64,000 nt of DNA from Sedimenticola_A sp040506425 (GCA_965224515.1 OZ245051.1:2604001-2668000), one strand, 5' to 3'; counted from the stretch's first letter, positions 26,661 through 36,422 are shown. Notes: generated from the sequence alone by a model not told the origin. Program-made: numbers and translations.

Positions 26661-26676
26661 TGTGATTTATGTCACA
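26661..26676. promoter_or_regulatory. Second perfect CRP/Vfr-type operator TGTGA-N6-TCACA
   Basis: Both half sites and the spacing match the CRP consensus exactly. A consensus-like -35 box, TTGACA, lies four bases downstream (26681-26686), with a weak -10 near 26703. The nearest downstream gene is the soluble histidine kinase (start 26886). If this promoter is real, CRP-type control would feed into the two-component pair. Confidence 0.5.
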
Positions 26677-26885
26677 ACTTTTGACAAGGTGTAGCTAAAT
26701 TGTAGAGAATTGTAACCATTGTAATGAAGCGATCTTAAACTTCTCTAGCGATCACAGCAGGATGGATCGCAGGTTATAGAAGTGTCAAACAGCAGTAGAC
26801 TTGGCTATTACAAAGGACTGAAACCCATCTATTTCAAGGTTCAGTTAAAAAAAATCAACTATCTGAACACAGATAGGACCATGGG

Positions 26886-27692
26886 GTGTTACGGATGACA
26901 ATTCATAAGTACAAGATAAACGGCAGCAGTCCTACCGACATTTCGCGGGATATCGGTCAGAATTTTCCGCAGAGCCTTGATCGTGAAAGCCAGAAACTTT
27001 ATCAGAAGTCCGTCACCGCACGCCTGATCGGTCAGCAGGAGACAGAGTACAAGCGCCTCGCCAACGAACTGCACGACGGTGTAGGGCAGCTGCTTACCAT
27101 GCTGAACTTCCAGGTCGACCAGGCCGTTGTCAAACTGCAGAATTCCGAACATAAAGATGATCTCGTTGAAGAGATCAAGGCATTGGAAACCGTTCCAATG
27201 ATGGCCAGAGAGGCGCTGAAAGAGCTGCGTGACATCTGCAAGTCTCTACGCCCCTCCATTCTGGATGACCTCGGTCTGTACAAGGCGGTTGCATTCCTGT
27301 GCAGGCGTTTCCGCCAGGCCAGTGATATTGCCATCTCAACAGAATTCAATCTTCAGGAAGAGTCAATTCCCGATATCCTGTGCACTCCTATGTACCGTAT
27401 CGTGCAGGAAGCACTGAGCAATGCAGTCCGTCATTCAGGTGCAGAAACCATTCTGGTCTGTATCAAAAGGGCGGGCAACGAGCTGCAGCTGACGATCACC
27501 GACAACGGTAAAGGTGTTGATATGCAGGAGATGCTGCCCGAGGAAGCACTGGGCGGAATCGGTCATGTCAGCATGCGTGAGCGCACCGAGGCGCTCGGCG
27601 GAAGCTTCCACATCGACTCCACCAAGGGTAAGGGTTGTACTGTTTTTGCCAGCTGGCCGCTGGCCGCTGCAGAGCTGCACCCGATCAGCTGA
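26886..27692 (+). CDS. Soluble sensor histidine kinase, NarX/DegS-like (HisKA_3)
   Basis: 268 residues with no membrane segment. The first 50 residues have no domain I recognise. The HisKA_3 phosphoacceptor box is RLANELHDGVGQLLTML at about residue 57. The HATPase_c domain has the N box RIVQEALSNAVRHSGAE, the G1 box ITDNGKGVD and the G2 region GGIGHVSMRERTEALGG. The start could be GTG 26886 (AGGA seven bases ahead) or ATG 26895. It converges with, and directly abuts, the response regulator gene on the other strand (0 bp apart). How it senses a signal is unclear; it may use a separate partner or a cytoplasmic cue. The probable cognate is the neighbouring LuxR-type regulator. Confidence 0.92.
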   Translation: MLRMTIHKYKINGSSPTDISRDIGQNFPQSLDRESQKLYQKSVTARLIGQQETEYKRLANELHDGVGQLLTMLNFQVDQAVVKLQNSEHKDDLVEEIKALETVPMMAREALKELRDICKSLRPSILDDLGLYKAVAFLCRRFRQASDIAISTEFNLQEESIPDILCTPMYRIVQEALSNAVRHSGAETILVCIKRAGNELQLTITDNGKGVDMQEMLPEEALGGIGHVSMRERTEALGGSFHIDSTKGKGCTVFASWPLAAAELHPIS

Positions 27693-28340
27693 TCAGATCA
27701 GACCTTTCTCCATGGCGTAGGATGTCAGCATTGACGCGTTGTGGAGATCCAGCTTCTTCATCAGGCTGCTGCGGTGCTTCTCCACTGTTTTGACACTGAT
27801 GCAAAGGTATTCGGCCATGCTCTTGTTGGTATGGCCTTCAGCTACCAGTTTCAGAATCTGTCTCTCTCTTTGAGTCACCGTCTCCCAGGCCGTTGTCGGC
27901 TGTGAACCGCCTTTGCTGTTTACGACGCTGTTGACGACTTTCTGGGTCACTTCAGGGCTGAGATAGGTCTTTCCATCCAGAACCATCTGCGCGCCGGCCA
28001 TAAGCTCTGTGTGGGTGGCGTCTTTAAGCACGTAACCGCTGGCACCTCTCTCGAGACAGGTCAGCACATACTCCTCTTCCTTGTGCACTGTCAGGACCAG
28101 GATCTTTATTTCTGGATAGCGATTTTTGATTTCGCTTATGGCATCCATACCACTCAGGCCGGGCATGTTCAGATCCATGATGATGAGGTCCGGTCTGTAT
28201 TCTCCGGCACGCAGAATTGCGTCCTTGCCGTTGTCGGCTTCAGCTACAATCTCGAATTCTGGGTTAGATGATAAAAGTGCAGTAAGACCAGCTCTGAGGA
28301 TCGTGTGATCCTCCACAATGATTATCTTTTTCTTAACCAT
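27693..28340 (-). CDS. NarL/FixJ-family response regulator
   Basis: 215 residues. The receiver domain has the acidic pocket VEDH near residue 10, phosphoacceptor Asp in LIIMDLNMPGLSGMD near 56, and the Thr and Lys of VLTVHK and YVLKDATH. The C-terminal LuxR-type HTH reads TQRERQILKLVAEGHTNKSM ... VKTVEKHRSSLMKKL. It is encoded tail-to-tail with the histidine kinase. It is divergent from the large copper-module operon, so the 479-bp region between them is its likely site of action. GGGT-n-ACCC dyads there, and again before the 40.5-kb gene, are candidate binding sites. Confidence 0.93.
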   Translation of the reverse strand: MVKKKIIIVEDHTILRAGLTALLSSNPEFEIVAEADNGKDAILRAGEYRPDLIIMDLNMPGLSGMDAISEIKNRYPEIKILVLTVHKEEEYVLTCLERGASGYVLKDATHTELMAGAQMVLDGKTYLSPEVTQKVVNSVVNSKGGSQPTTAWETVTQRERQILKLVAEGHTNKSMAEYLCISVKTVEKHRSSLMKKLDLHNASMLTSYAMEKGLI

Positions 28341-28387
28341 TTATTAAACCTATTATCTCCCGCCGGTATGATTTCACACGACCAACT

Positions 28388-28403
28388 GTGTGATATGACA
28401 CAC
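28388..28403. promoter_or_regulatory. Inverted repeat GTGTG-N6-CACAC before the response regulator gene
   Basis: A perfect dyad lies 47 bases upstream of the regulator start codon. It resembles, but is out of register with, the CRP consensus. It could be an autoregulatory or CRP-family operator. Confidence 0.4.
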
Positions 28404-28590
28404 TTATTGTTATTACTGAGGCTTCAGAGCACTCAATTTTGGCCTGCTTAGGTATTCTAAGCTTACAATCGTAATCATCATAGCCCCCTATACAGTTATT
28501 TTTTCCCGAAAAACCCGCACCTCTACAACAACGTTTCAGCACTGCTTTTATTCCAGCAAATAAACACTTTGATCACAGATCGCTTAAAAC

Positions 28591-28651
28591 GGGTAATAAC
28601 CCTACCCGGTTATTGGGGGTTAACCCTGACGGGGAACTGGGGTGTTGACCC
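28591..28651. promoter_or_regulatory. Cluster of three GGGT-n-ACCC dyads
   Basis: GGGT-AATA-ACCC (28591-28602), GGGT-TA-ACCC (28617-28626) and GGGT-GTTG-ACCC (28640-28651) lie about 170-230 bases upstream of the giant beta-helix gene. The same type of dyad occurs twice before the second copper unit (40336-40373). The pattern suggests an operator array, perhaps for the adjacent LuxR-type regulator. The rest of 28341-28819 holds nothing else I can name. Confidence 0.45.
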
Positions 28652-28819
28652 TCTCCCGGTTGCGGTGTTTTCTCTACGTCAAGGCGTAGAAGTGCCAGCA
28701 GGAAGCAGACTCTCGTTGCTATAGGCTTCATCCAAGGGCAGCAGTTGTGCCTGTGACAAAGCTAAATGGAAAGCCAAAAAAAACGGTGAGTGACCAAACG
28801 AGGTCTGGAGCAACTGGCT

Positions 28820-31800
28820 ATGGAACGTAAAAAATGGATGACCCGGGGCGTATGCCTCAAAGGGTTCGTGTTTATAACTACTGCGCTTGCCACACTTGTG
28901 GCCAATGCCGCGCAGTTTACTGTCAACGTGGTGGATCAGACTGGAGCCCCGGTAACCGGATTCCGCTGGCTGCTGCAGGAGGATCAGACATTTCCTGTCG
29001 ATCCCAATAATCCTGCTGCTACCCCTGATAAACTGCTGGCAACCAGTTTTCACCGCAGTTACCACCCGATGGGTAAGAGCGCCACTGCAGGCACGGGACT
29101 GAGCGGCTATTCGGATACTGGCAGCGCCGTTGTAACCGATGTTGCCGGTGACGATACGGATCCCAGGAACTACTATGTGTCTGTGATGCCGTACTCCGGC
29201 CACAGTATCAGTGGTGCCCAGGTGGCGATCAATCAGCCTGCCGATAACGGCAGTGTCACGGTAACGGTGCAGAAGCATCCGATCCCCACGGCACAGATCT
29301 CCATCTTTCTGTTCCATGACAAGCATCCCATCAATGCCGCTCCCGATCTGCCCCAGGAGCTGAATCCCACAGATCCGACGGATCCCAACTTTGTCGACTG
29401 GAGTCAGTTCACCCTGTTCCTCGAGGAGCCGGCGGGTCGTTATGGTCAGAATGGCGGCCAGGTGATCCAGGACGCCTTCGCCAACCCCCTGGGAACCGAG
29501 TATGACCGGACCTGTGATGCCAACGGCGCGGTTGATGGCGATCCATTGACCAACTTCGCCTGCATAGGTGTAGACGGTATGCCTGTCGTTACCACGCTGG
29601 GCGACGGTACACTGCATCCCAATGCTGACGGCACCCTCCTCGTGAAGAACCTCGCCCCGGGTAAATACGGCGTCATCATGAAGCCACCTACGGGCCAGGG
29701 CTGGCAGCAGACCAGCACCATCGAGGGTTCCAAGGTGGTTGATGCATGGGTCAAGGCCAATGAGCCCCCCTTCTTCACTGAAGTAGGTCTTCCCGGCCCT
29801 CATGTCTTCGTCGGCTTCCTAAAGCAGTCTGCGGATTACGTGGCCGGCCAGGCTGGCGGTTTTCCTCCCTTGGCGCCACCGGCTCCAGGTGAGCAGACTG
29901 CAATTGTACGTGGCACCGTAACCGACCTGCACATGTCGCGTCCGCCGAACCTGACCTTCCATGAGGGGCGCCCCTTCCCAGGTTGCTGGGTTGGACTGAG
30001 TGACGCCGCTACAGGTGCCGGTTTGTATGCCTCCCAATGTAATGCTGACAGCAGCTTTGCTATCCCTGATGTGCCAGCCGGTGACTACAGGCTGGTTGTT
30101 TGGGATACCAACCAGACTCTCATCATCTCCTCCAACACCTTTACAGTTGATCCTGACGGCCACTGCGATGGCGGCACGGTACTCAACTGTGACTACGGTA
30201 AAGTGATGGCTCGCAACTGGTTTACCCGCCTGCTCACGAGTGTGTTCAGGGATGATGACCAGGATGGTTTCAGGGATCCTGGCGAGCCGGGTATCGGACC
30301 CGAGAGCCAGGACGTGACCCTGCGCTGGCGTGACGGTACCGTCTACCAGAACTTCCCCACTGATGGTGCTGGTGAAGCACCTTTTGATACGGTTTTCCCA
30401 TTCTTCCACTGGTTGGTGGCAGAGGTGAGCTTTGCCAACAAGAAGGCGACCGGAGCGACATTTGTCGTGGATGCCGGTGGTCCCGTGGATACCACCACTG
30501 ATGCCTTCCCCGGTTTCGGTGAACTCAATCCCCAGCCCCAGTGTATGGATGATGGCACCGGCGCCACGGTCAGTTATGACCCCGCGACCAACACCTGTCC
30601 TCCTGGATCTGAGGCGATCAACCCCAACACGGGTGACAACCTCTCCTGGACTGAGACCGGTCCGGTGCTTACCGTGGGTACCCAGGGCTTTCTTGGTCAG
30701 ACCAGCGTAATGCAGTTCGGTAAAATTGATTACAAGGTCTACAGTGATCCGGATTTCACCACTATCCCCCCGCAGGAGTTTATTGGTGAGAACGGTGGTG
30801 TTTCAGGCCTGGTTCTATATGCCTCGACCCGTGCGGAAGATGACCCTGAGATGGCTGCTGCTGAAACCTGGGAGCCTGGTATTCCCCGTGTTCAGTTGGC
30901 ACTCTATGCCGATGGTGACATCGACTGCAACAGCCTGGAGTTTCCTCCGGTTGCTTTTCCTAATGGCTATTGCGATATCGACTGGAATGGCGATGGCGCA
31001 CGCCAGACCGACGATGGCATCATTGATGATGTCAATGGCAGTGGTGCCGTTGAACTGGCCGATGTTGACAACTACCCGCTGGGGTGGGCTGACGGAACCG
31101 GCGCAAAGGGTCCTGAAGATGTGGACCGTAACGGCAACGGCCTGTTCGAATACGGTGATGCCATTCAGGTGACCTGGACCGACAGCTGGGATGACAATAT
31201 TCCCACAGGCTGCCAGGGTACTACCTTCAACCTGCATGCTGACCCCCTCAAGCCAACGGATTGCTTCGACGGCATACGTAACTTCAACCAGGTTCGTCCC
31301 GCGGTGTTCGATGGTGGCTACGCCTTCGACAGTTATGACCTGGCTCAACTGCCAGCAGCCATTGCTGCCAAGATCCAGGCGTTCTACGACCGTCCAAAGG
31401 TGGCAGAAGTAGGATTCGAGGGCCTGATCCCCTCCGACTACATTGTTGAAGCTTCCACTCCTCCCGGTTACAAGCCGCTGATGGAGCAACACAAGAATGT
31501 CGATTTCGGTGACGAGTACACCCCGTCACTTCAGGCATTGCCTGCGACATGTGTGGGTGATCTTCATACCGTGCCTCAGTACCTGAGCCAGGTGACCAAG
31601 GATGGCAGTGGTGACGCAGCCATGCTGATCCCTGGGATCGAAGCCATTGAGGCTCCCTTCGCAGGTCAGGACCGCCAGCTGTGTGATCGCAAACTGGTAC
31701 CCCTGTCTGCTGGTCAGAATGCGGCAACAGACTTTTTCATGATGACCGATGTGCCTGTGGCAGCGAACATCTCCGGCGCGATTCTCAACGATCTGGCCAA

Positions 31801-34564
31801 CGGATTTGATCCCAATGCCCCGGCTTTTGGTGAAAAACAGTCGATGAAGTTCACCCCGGTGAGCTTCTACGATGCCGAGGGTAACCAGGTCAGCCGTGTT
31901 TATTCAGATGAGTACGGCCGCTATAACACTGTCGTACCGTCTACAATCACGGCCAACCTGCCGATGCCTTCTGGTATGTCTCCCAACATGCTGGCGTCCT
32001 GCATGAACGATGCGGGCCCGATACAGAACCCGGATTATGATCCGAATAATCCGGATGCTGCCCCTGAGTTCATCATCGATCCTTTCTTCGATGGGCAGTA
32101 CAGCCAGTTCTGTTACTCCTTCCAGTACATGCCGGGTGTTATCACTTACCTGGATACCCCCGTGGTACCGGTATCTGCATTCACCGGTACTGGCCAGTTT
32201 GCTCTGGATTGCGAGCAGCCTGACCAGACCCCGGGTATAGCGTCGGTGAGTCGTATCAATAACCCGGCTCGTGGTCCCTTTGCGTTGCCTGGTGAGGCCA
32301 TCCGCATCAAGGCAATGGGCAACAATGTACAGGTGCCCAATCCCGCATGGGATGGTATTGACCCGACCCAGAAGACCGTAAAGCGTAACTACAGGTTTGG
32401 TAATCTGGGTTTGAACTCCAAGGCTGAGCTGGTTGCCGCTGATGGTACACGCACCCCGCTTGATAACGTCGACTGGAAACCATGGCGTATCCAGGCCACG
32501 GTTCCTGCAGCTCTTGCAGCAGGTGATTACCAGGTAGAGGTGACCCATCAGAATGGCGTGAAATCGCAGATGGGTGCGACCCTTACTGTTGGTGTCGCTG
32601 CAGACAAAGGACTGCGTCCCAACGGGCAGACCTACGATGTCTGGCGTGTACCGGGTGATTTTGCCACCATTCAGGATGCCATCGACAATGTCGCTGCCGG
32701 TGATATGGTCCTGGTTGCCCCTGGTGCTTATGATGAACTGCTCATCATGTGGAAGCCGGTTAAACTCCAGGGTTGGGGTGCCGGTGAAGTAATCGTCAAT
32801 GCACGCAAGACCCCCACCGAGAAGGCTATCCAGTGGCGTGCCAAGATAGATGCCCTGATTGCCAACGGTGATGTGGCCCTGCTGCCAGGTCAGCTCAACG
32901 AGCCCCTGGGTGCATTCCCGGCCCTGAACAACGGTTCGCTTCCCACTGAGCAGGGTGCCGGTATATTTGTTATCGGTGACGATGCCGGTCCCAACCGCTT
33001 TGCTCGCCTTCCCAACCGGGGTGCCCGCGTGGATGGCTTCACCATCGTTGGTGCCTCCAGTGGCGGTGCCATCGTGGTCAACGGTCACGCATCTGATCTC
33101 AATATCGGTAACAACCGCATTACCTCCAACTCAGGTTTCTACAACGGAGGTATCCGTATCGGTCATCCTGAGCTGAGCCATGCGATTGTCGATCAGAATG
33201 ATCCGGACTTCGAGGCCGGCAACCCCAACCGTGATGTGGGCGCCATCGTCTATGACGATGCCCACAACGACCGTATCCGCATCCACCACAACCAGATCGT
33301 AAAGAACGGTGCCTTTTCTGGGGCCGGTGGCGGCATCGGCCTGCATACCGGTGCTGATGGTTACAAGGTCCAGAACAACTGGGTCTGTGGCAACTTCACC
33401 CAGGGTGAGGGTGGTGGTATCGCACACTTCGGTCTCTCCAACAACGGCCTGATTGAAGATAACCACATCATCTTCAACGAGATCTTCACCCAGGCCCCGG
33501 GTTCAACCAACTCCGGCGGCGGACTGGTGATCGCCGGTCAGCCTGGTCTCAATCCAGATCCTGTGACCGAGAACCTGATCACTGCCGGAACCGGTAATGT
33601 GACCGTGGATGGCAACACCATTCGCGGAAACCTCGCGGGCGCCGGTGACGGTGGTGGTATTAGTATCGCCAACGTCAACGGTGAGGATGTGAGAGCGAAC
33701 CTGGGTAACTTCAGGAAGTGGTACTGGGTGAACGTATTCAACAACATGATCACCAACAATGTAGCTGCCTACGGTGGTGCAGGTATCTCTTTGGCGGAGT
33801 CACTTCGCGTCAATATCCGCAACAATACCGTTGCTCATAACGACAGTGTCTCAACTGCGGAAGCCGCTTTTGCGCCCAACAGCCCCAATGCGTCTACTCC
33901 GCTGCCTGCGGGTATCTTGTCCCGGGCTCACGGAGCTGAATTCAGTGCCCTGGTGGATGCTGCGGACATTGCAAGTCCTCTGCCGGGGGATTGGCTCAGC
34001 TTCTCCGACCCGGTACTGCACAATGACATTGTCTATCGCAACCGCTCTTTCTATTGGTTGAACTTTGACAACCCAGCTACCCCGGTGATAGAGACCGGCC
34101 TGATTCCGGCCAACTGTGTACCTGCACCGGATGGCACCGGGTGTGATGTCGCTACCATCAATCCCGATCTGTACACCGCAGACCTGGGTGTTGTGGAAGG
34201 TCGTATTCTGACCGCCCACCAGATGGACCCGCGTTTCAACATGCTTACCGATACCACCGGGTATCACGGAAGTAATGTGGTTGGTCTGCCGGATGGTTTC
34301 GTCAACGGTTATCTGAACGAAGACCAGGGTCCTGCTCTGGGGATTCCTGAACTGGGCCTGATTCAGACTGCTGCGGCAGCTGACGAGGGTGGCAATGCCA
34401 TTCAGGTGAAGTTCGGACCTCTGACCATGCTGGACCTGGAAGTCAATAACGGAAGAACCCAGCGTGATTATCATCTCGCGGTTGGTTCCCCGGCTATCGA
34501 CGCAGGCGCCAATGTTGGTCTGGCTGGGCGCCTGGGCATGGATGTCGACAATGATCCCGGGTGA
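28820..34564 (+). CDS. Very large secreted protein with parallel beta-helix domain (frameshifted at its 3' end)
   Basis: 1,914 residues from ATG 28820 (GGAG ten bases ahead), preferred over GTG 28790. A signal peptide (GFVFITTALATLVANAAQF) is followed by several beta-sandwich segments of Cna-B or carboxypeptidase-regulatory type, for example IPDVPAGDYRLVVWDTNQT. An IPT/TIG-like segment (IQATVPAALAAGDYQVEVTH) lies near residue 1230. A right-handed parallel beta-helix follows at about 1270-1690, starting ATIQDAIDNVAAGDMVLVAP and rich in N-N-.-I/V rungs. The reading frame ends abruptly at DVDNDPG. The next frame continues VNGGLNDIGADE, the usual ending of such beta-helix proteins, so one base appears to be missing near 34557. 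It heads the copper module; it may bind a polysaccharide or act as a surface scaffold. Confidence 0.85.
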   Translation: MERKKWMTRGVCLKGFVFITTALATLVANAAQFTVNVVDQTGAPVTGFRWLLQEDQTFPVDPNNPAATPDKLLATSFHRSYHPMGKSATAGTGLSGYSDTGSAVVTDVAGDDTDPRNYYVSVMPYSGHSISGAQVAINQPADNGSVTVTVQKHPIPTAQISIFLFHDKHPINAAPDLPQELNPTDPTDPNFVDWSQFTLFLEEPAGRYGQNGGQVIQDAFANPLGTEYDRTCDANGAVDGDPLTNFACIGVDGMPVVTTLGDGTLHPNADGTLLVKNLAPGKYGVIMKPPTGQGWQQTSTIEGSKVVDAWVKANEPPFFTEVGLPGPHVFVGFLKQSADYVAGQAGGFPPLAPPAPGEQTAIVRGTVTDLHMSRPPNLTFHEGRPFPGCWVGLSDAATGAGLYASQCNADSSFAIPDVPAGDYRLVVWDTNQTLIISSNTFTVDPDGHCDGGTVLNCDYGKVMARNWFTRLLTSVFRDDDQDGFRDPGEPGIGPESQDVTLRWRDGTVYQNFPTDGAGEAPFDTVFPFFHWLVAEVSFANKKATGATFVVDAGGPVDTTTDAFPGFGELNPQPQCMDDGTGATVSYDPATNTCPPGSEAINPNTGDNLSWTETGPVLTVGTQGFLGQTSVMQFGKIDYKVYSDPDFTTIPPQEFIGENGGVSGLVLYASTRAEDDPEMAAAETWEPGIPRVQLALYADGDIDCNSLEFPPVAFPNGYCDIDWNGDGARQTDDGIIDDVNGSGAVELADVDNYPLGWADGTGAKGPEDVDRNGNGLFEYGDAIQVTWTDSWDDNIPTGCQGTTFNLHADPLKPTDCFDGIRNFNQVRPAVFDGGYAFDSYDLAQLPAAIAAKIQAFYDRPKVAEVGFEGLIPSDYIVEASTPPGYKPLMEQHKNVDFGDEYTPSLQALPATCVGDLHTVPQYLSQVTKDGSGDAAMLIPGIEAIEAPFAGQDRQLCDRKLVPLSAGQNAATDFFMMTDVPVAANISGAILNDLANGFDPNAPAFGEKQSMKFTPVSFYDAEGNQVSRVYSDEYGRYNTVVPSTITANLPMPSGMSPNMLASCMNDAGPIQNPDYDPNNPDAAPEFIIDPFFDGQYSQFCYSFQYMPGVITYLDTPVVPVSAFTGTGQFALDCEQPDQTPGIASVSRINNPARGPFALPGEAIRIKAMGNNVQVPNPAWDGIDPTQKTVKRNYRFGNLGLNSKAELVAADGTRTPLDNVDWKPWRIQATVPAALAAGDYQVEVTHQNGVKSQMGATLTVGVAADKGLRPNGQTYDVWRVPGDFATIQDAIDNVAAGDMVLVAPGAYDELLIMWKPVKLQGWGAGEVIVNARKTPTEKAIQWRAKIDALIANGDVALLPGQLNEPLGAFPALNNGSLPTEQGAGIFVIGDDAGPNRFARLPNRGARVDGFTIVGASSGGAIVVNGHASDLNIGNNRITSNSGFYNGGIRIGHPELSHAIVDQNDPDFEAGNPNRDVGAIVYDDAHNDRIRIHHNQIVKNGAFSGAGGGIGLHTGADGYKVQNNWVCGNFTQGEGGGIAHFGLSNNGLIEDNHIIFNEIFTQAPGSTNSGGGLVIAGQPGLNPDPVTENLITAGTGNVTVDGNTIRGNLAGAGDGGGISIANVNGEDVRANLGNFRKWYWVNVFNNMITNNVAAYGGAGISLAESLRVNIRNNTVAHNDSVSTAEAAFAPNSPNASTPLPAGILSRAHGAEFSALVDAADIASPLPGDWLSFSDPVLHNDIVYRNRSFYWLNFDNPATPVIETGLIPANCVPAPDGTGCDVATINPDLYTADLGVVEGRILTAHQMDPRFNMLTDTTGYHGSNVVGLPDGFVNGYLNEDQGPALGIPELGLIQTAAAADEGGNAIQVKFGPLTMLDLEVNNGRTQRDYHLAVGSPAIDAGANVGLAGRLGMDVDNDPG

Positions 34565-34941
34565 ATGGTGGACTCAATGACATCGGCGCCGACGAGGCGA
34601 GTATCGATACTGATGGCGATGGCGTCCTGGATCAGGTTGATAACTGCCGCTATGTTCCCAATGCGGACCAGGTGGATACCAACCTTGATACTTTTGGCAA
34701 TGTCTGCGACGCCGACTTCGATGGTGACGGTAATACCGGTGCATCCGACCTGACTATCATCTCCAGGTATATAGCTTACCTGGATGGTGACCTGGTCTTC
34801 GGTGCCCTGCCTCCAGCCCCTATAACACCTGCCGACCTCGATTTGAACGGCGACAGTGTTGTGGATGGTTTGGATGTCCTGGTCTGGTCCCAGTTTTCGG
34901 GTCAGGCACCCGGAACCGCACCGCAGTTTACCGTCCAGTAG
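34561..34941 (+). CDS. Split-off C-terminus: thrombospondin type 3 and dockerin-like domain
   Basis: 126 codons in the frame -1 to the preceding gene. It begins VNGGLNDIGADEASIDTDGD, which continues the truncated protein. A TSP3-type calcium repeat (DTDGDGVLDQVDNCRYVPNA) is followed by two dockerin-I-like calcium loops, DFDGDGNTGASDLTIISRYI and DLNGDSVVDGLDVLVWSQF. It has no signal peptide and no ribosome binding site of its own. It is therefore best read as the tail of the same protein, separated by a frameshift at the CCCGGG run; one extra C restores DNDPRVNGG. A sequencing error, a real mutation or programmed slippage are all possible. No cohesin is seen in the window. Confidence 0.8.
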   Translation: MNGGLNDIGADEASIDTDGDGVLDQVDNCRYVPNADQVDTNLDTFGNVCDADFDGDGNTGASDLTIISRYIAYLDGDLVFGALPPAPITPADLDLNGDSVVDGLDVLVWSQFSGQAPGTAPQFTVQ

Positions 34942-35049
34942 TCGAGGTATCGGGCAGGCTGTTGTCAACAACCGCAGCCTGCCCGGATCCGGATGAAAAA
35001 CAGAATTTCAATTCAGGCAGTTACAAGATCATCAAGGAGTAACGCCGCT

Positions 35050-36396
35050 ATGAAAAAGTTTATTAAGAAAATGATTCCGCATGCAGTCGCCCTCGGGCTC
35101 TTCGGTGCGGCAGGTGTGATACAGGCTGCGGTAAACGTACAGTGCCCTGGCGATTTGAACGGTGATGGCGATTACACGGATGTGGAAATCGGTGAAACAG
35201 CACCAGCCGGCGATGTCAAATGCATGCACCTGGTGGCCGGTGACGGCTTCGCCAACATGTCCGATGGCAACCCGCTCTATATCTTCGGTTACGCAGACAT
35301 TACGGGTACTGCCCCGGAGAACGCCATTGCCGATGGCATTCTGGCCGCAGATTGGCCGGGACCAAGCATTGTTTTGGATGAAGGGCAGGAGTTTTATCTC
35401 TCACTGACCAACGTGGGTACCGTTATCCGCCCCGACCTGTTCGATGCACACACGATTCACTTTCACGGTTTCCCCAACGCATCAGCCGTGTTCGACGGTG
35501 TGCCCGAGGTCTCCATCGCAGTCAACATGGGTGCCAGCCTCACTTACTACTATAACGTCGTGGAGCCAGGTACTTACATCTACCACTGCCACGTTGAGGC
35601 AACAGAGCACATGGAGATGGGTATGCTGGCTAACCTCTACGTTCATGCCGGGCAGGATAAGAGAGGCTATGATGTCAACCGTGACGGCACAATCGATGCC
35701 GGTGAACTGGCAGCTACCCAGGGCACTCGCAAGGGTGGTGCGCCAGGCAATCCCATGGGTTACGCCTACAACGATGGTGACGGCACAACGGCTTATGACA
35801 GGGAACAGGCGCTGCAGATTTCCAGCTTCGACTCCCGCTTTCACGACGCCAGCCTGTTCGTTCAGCCACTGCCTTTTGCAGCGCTGGAAGGCGATTACCC
35901 CCAGATCAACGGCCGCGGTTATCCAGATACCGTTAAAGCCAGCGATGGCATGGGTCCACCTGTGGATAACACTACAGCCGTGGATGGCCACGCACCTGGC
36001 AAGGTGACCGGTATACCTGGAGAGATCCTCAATAACGGTGACCTGTCCCAGGAGATCGGCTCCCTTGTCGAAGTGACCCAGGGTGAAAACCTGCTGCTTC
36101 GTCTCAGTAACGTTGGCCTCGATCGGTTCTACACCCTGACGGCTCCAGGGCTCACCATGAAAGTGGTCGGCACAGGCGCCCGCCAGATGCGCGGTATAAC
36201 CGGAAAAAATCTCTACAGAGAAACGGCTTCGGTCAACTTCGGTGGTGGCGAAACCAATGATGTAATGATCGACACCACAGATATTGCGCCAGGGACCTAC
36301 TTTCTGCATGCAGCTGAATTTCATCAAATGAGCAACCTGACTCAGATGGACGGCGGCATGATGACTGAGATCGTGGTTAAGGCGCCTACGCTGTAA
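35050..36396 (+). CDS. Two-domain multicopper-oxidase-like protein with intact type 1 copper site
   Basis: 448 residues from ATG 35050 (AAGGAG upstream); the ATG at 34993 would hide the signal peptide (MIPHAVALGLFGAAGVIQAA). The first cupredoxin domain has the copper motifs HTIHFHGFP and YIYHCHVEATEHMEMGM, that is HxHG and HCHxxxHxxxGM. They provide type 1 Cys/His/Met ligands and histidines for a type 2/3 centre. The arrangement, with the blue-copper site in the first of two domains, recalls copper nitrite reductases and two-domain laccases. The second domain ends GTYFLHAAEFHQMSNL and has no Cys ligand. It leads a run of three paralogues and is the only one with the complete type 1 motif. Substrate unknown; metal or phenol oxidation is possible. 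Confidence 0.85.
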   Translation: MKKFIKKMIPHAVALGLFGAAGVIQAAVNVQCPGDLNGDGDYTDVEIGETAPAGDVKCMHLVAGDGFANMSDGNPLYIFGYADITGTAPENAIADGILAADWPGPSIVLDEGQEFYLSLTNVGTVIRPDLFDAHTIHFHGFPNASAVFDGVPEVSIAVNMGASLTYYYNVVEPGTYIYHCHVEATEHMEMGMLANLYVHAGQDKRGYDVNRDGTIDAGELAATQGTRKGGAPGNPMGYAYNDGDGTTAYDREQALQISSFDSRFHDASLFVQPLPFAALEGDYPQINGRGYPDTVKASDGMGPPVDNTTAVDGHAPGKVTGIPGEILNNGDLSQEIGSLVEVTQGENLLLRLSNVGLDRFYTLTAPGLTMKVVGTGARQMRGITGKNLYRETASVNFGGGETNDVMIDTTDIAPGTYFLHAAEFHQMSNLTQMDGGMMTEIVVKAPTL

Positions 36397-36422
36397 GGCG
36401 GGGTAAAAAGGAGATTAAAGAA

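Noticed and set aside
31904..33088. 394-codon minus-strand frame inside the beta-helix gene
   Set aside because: The plus-strand frame is continuous with signal peptide and recognisable domains; the reverse frame is a compositional shadow.
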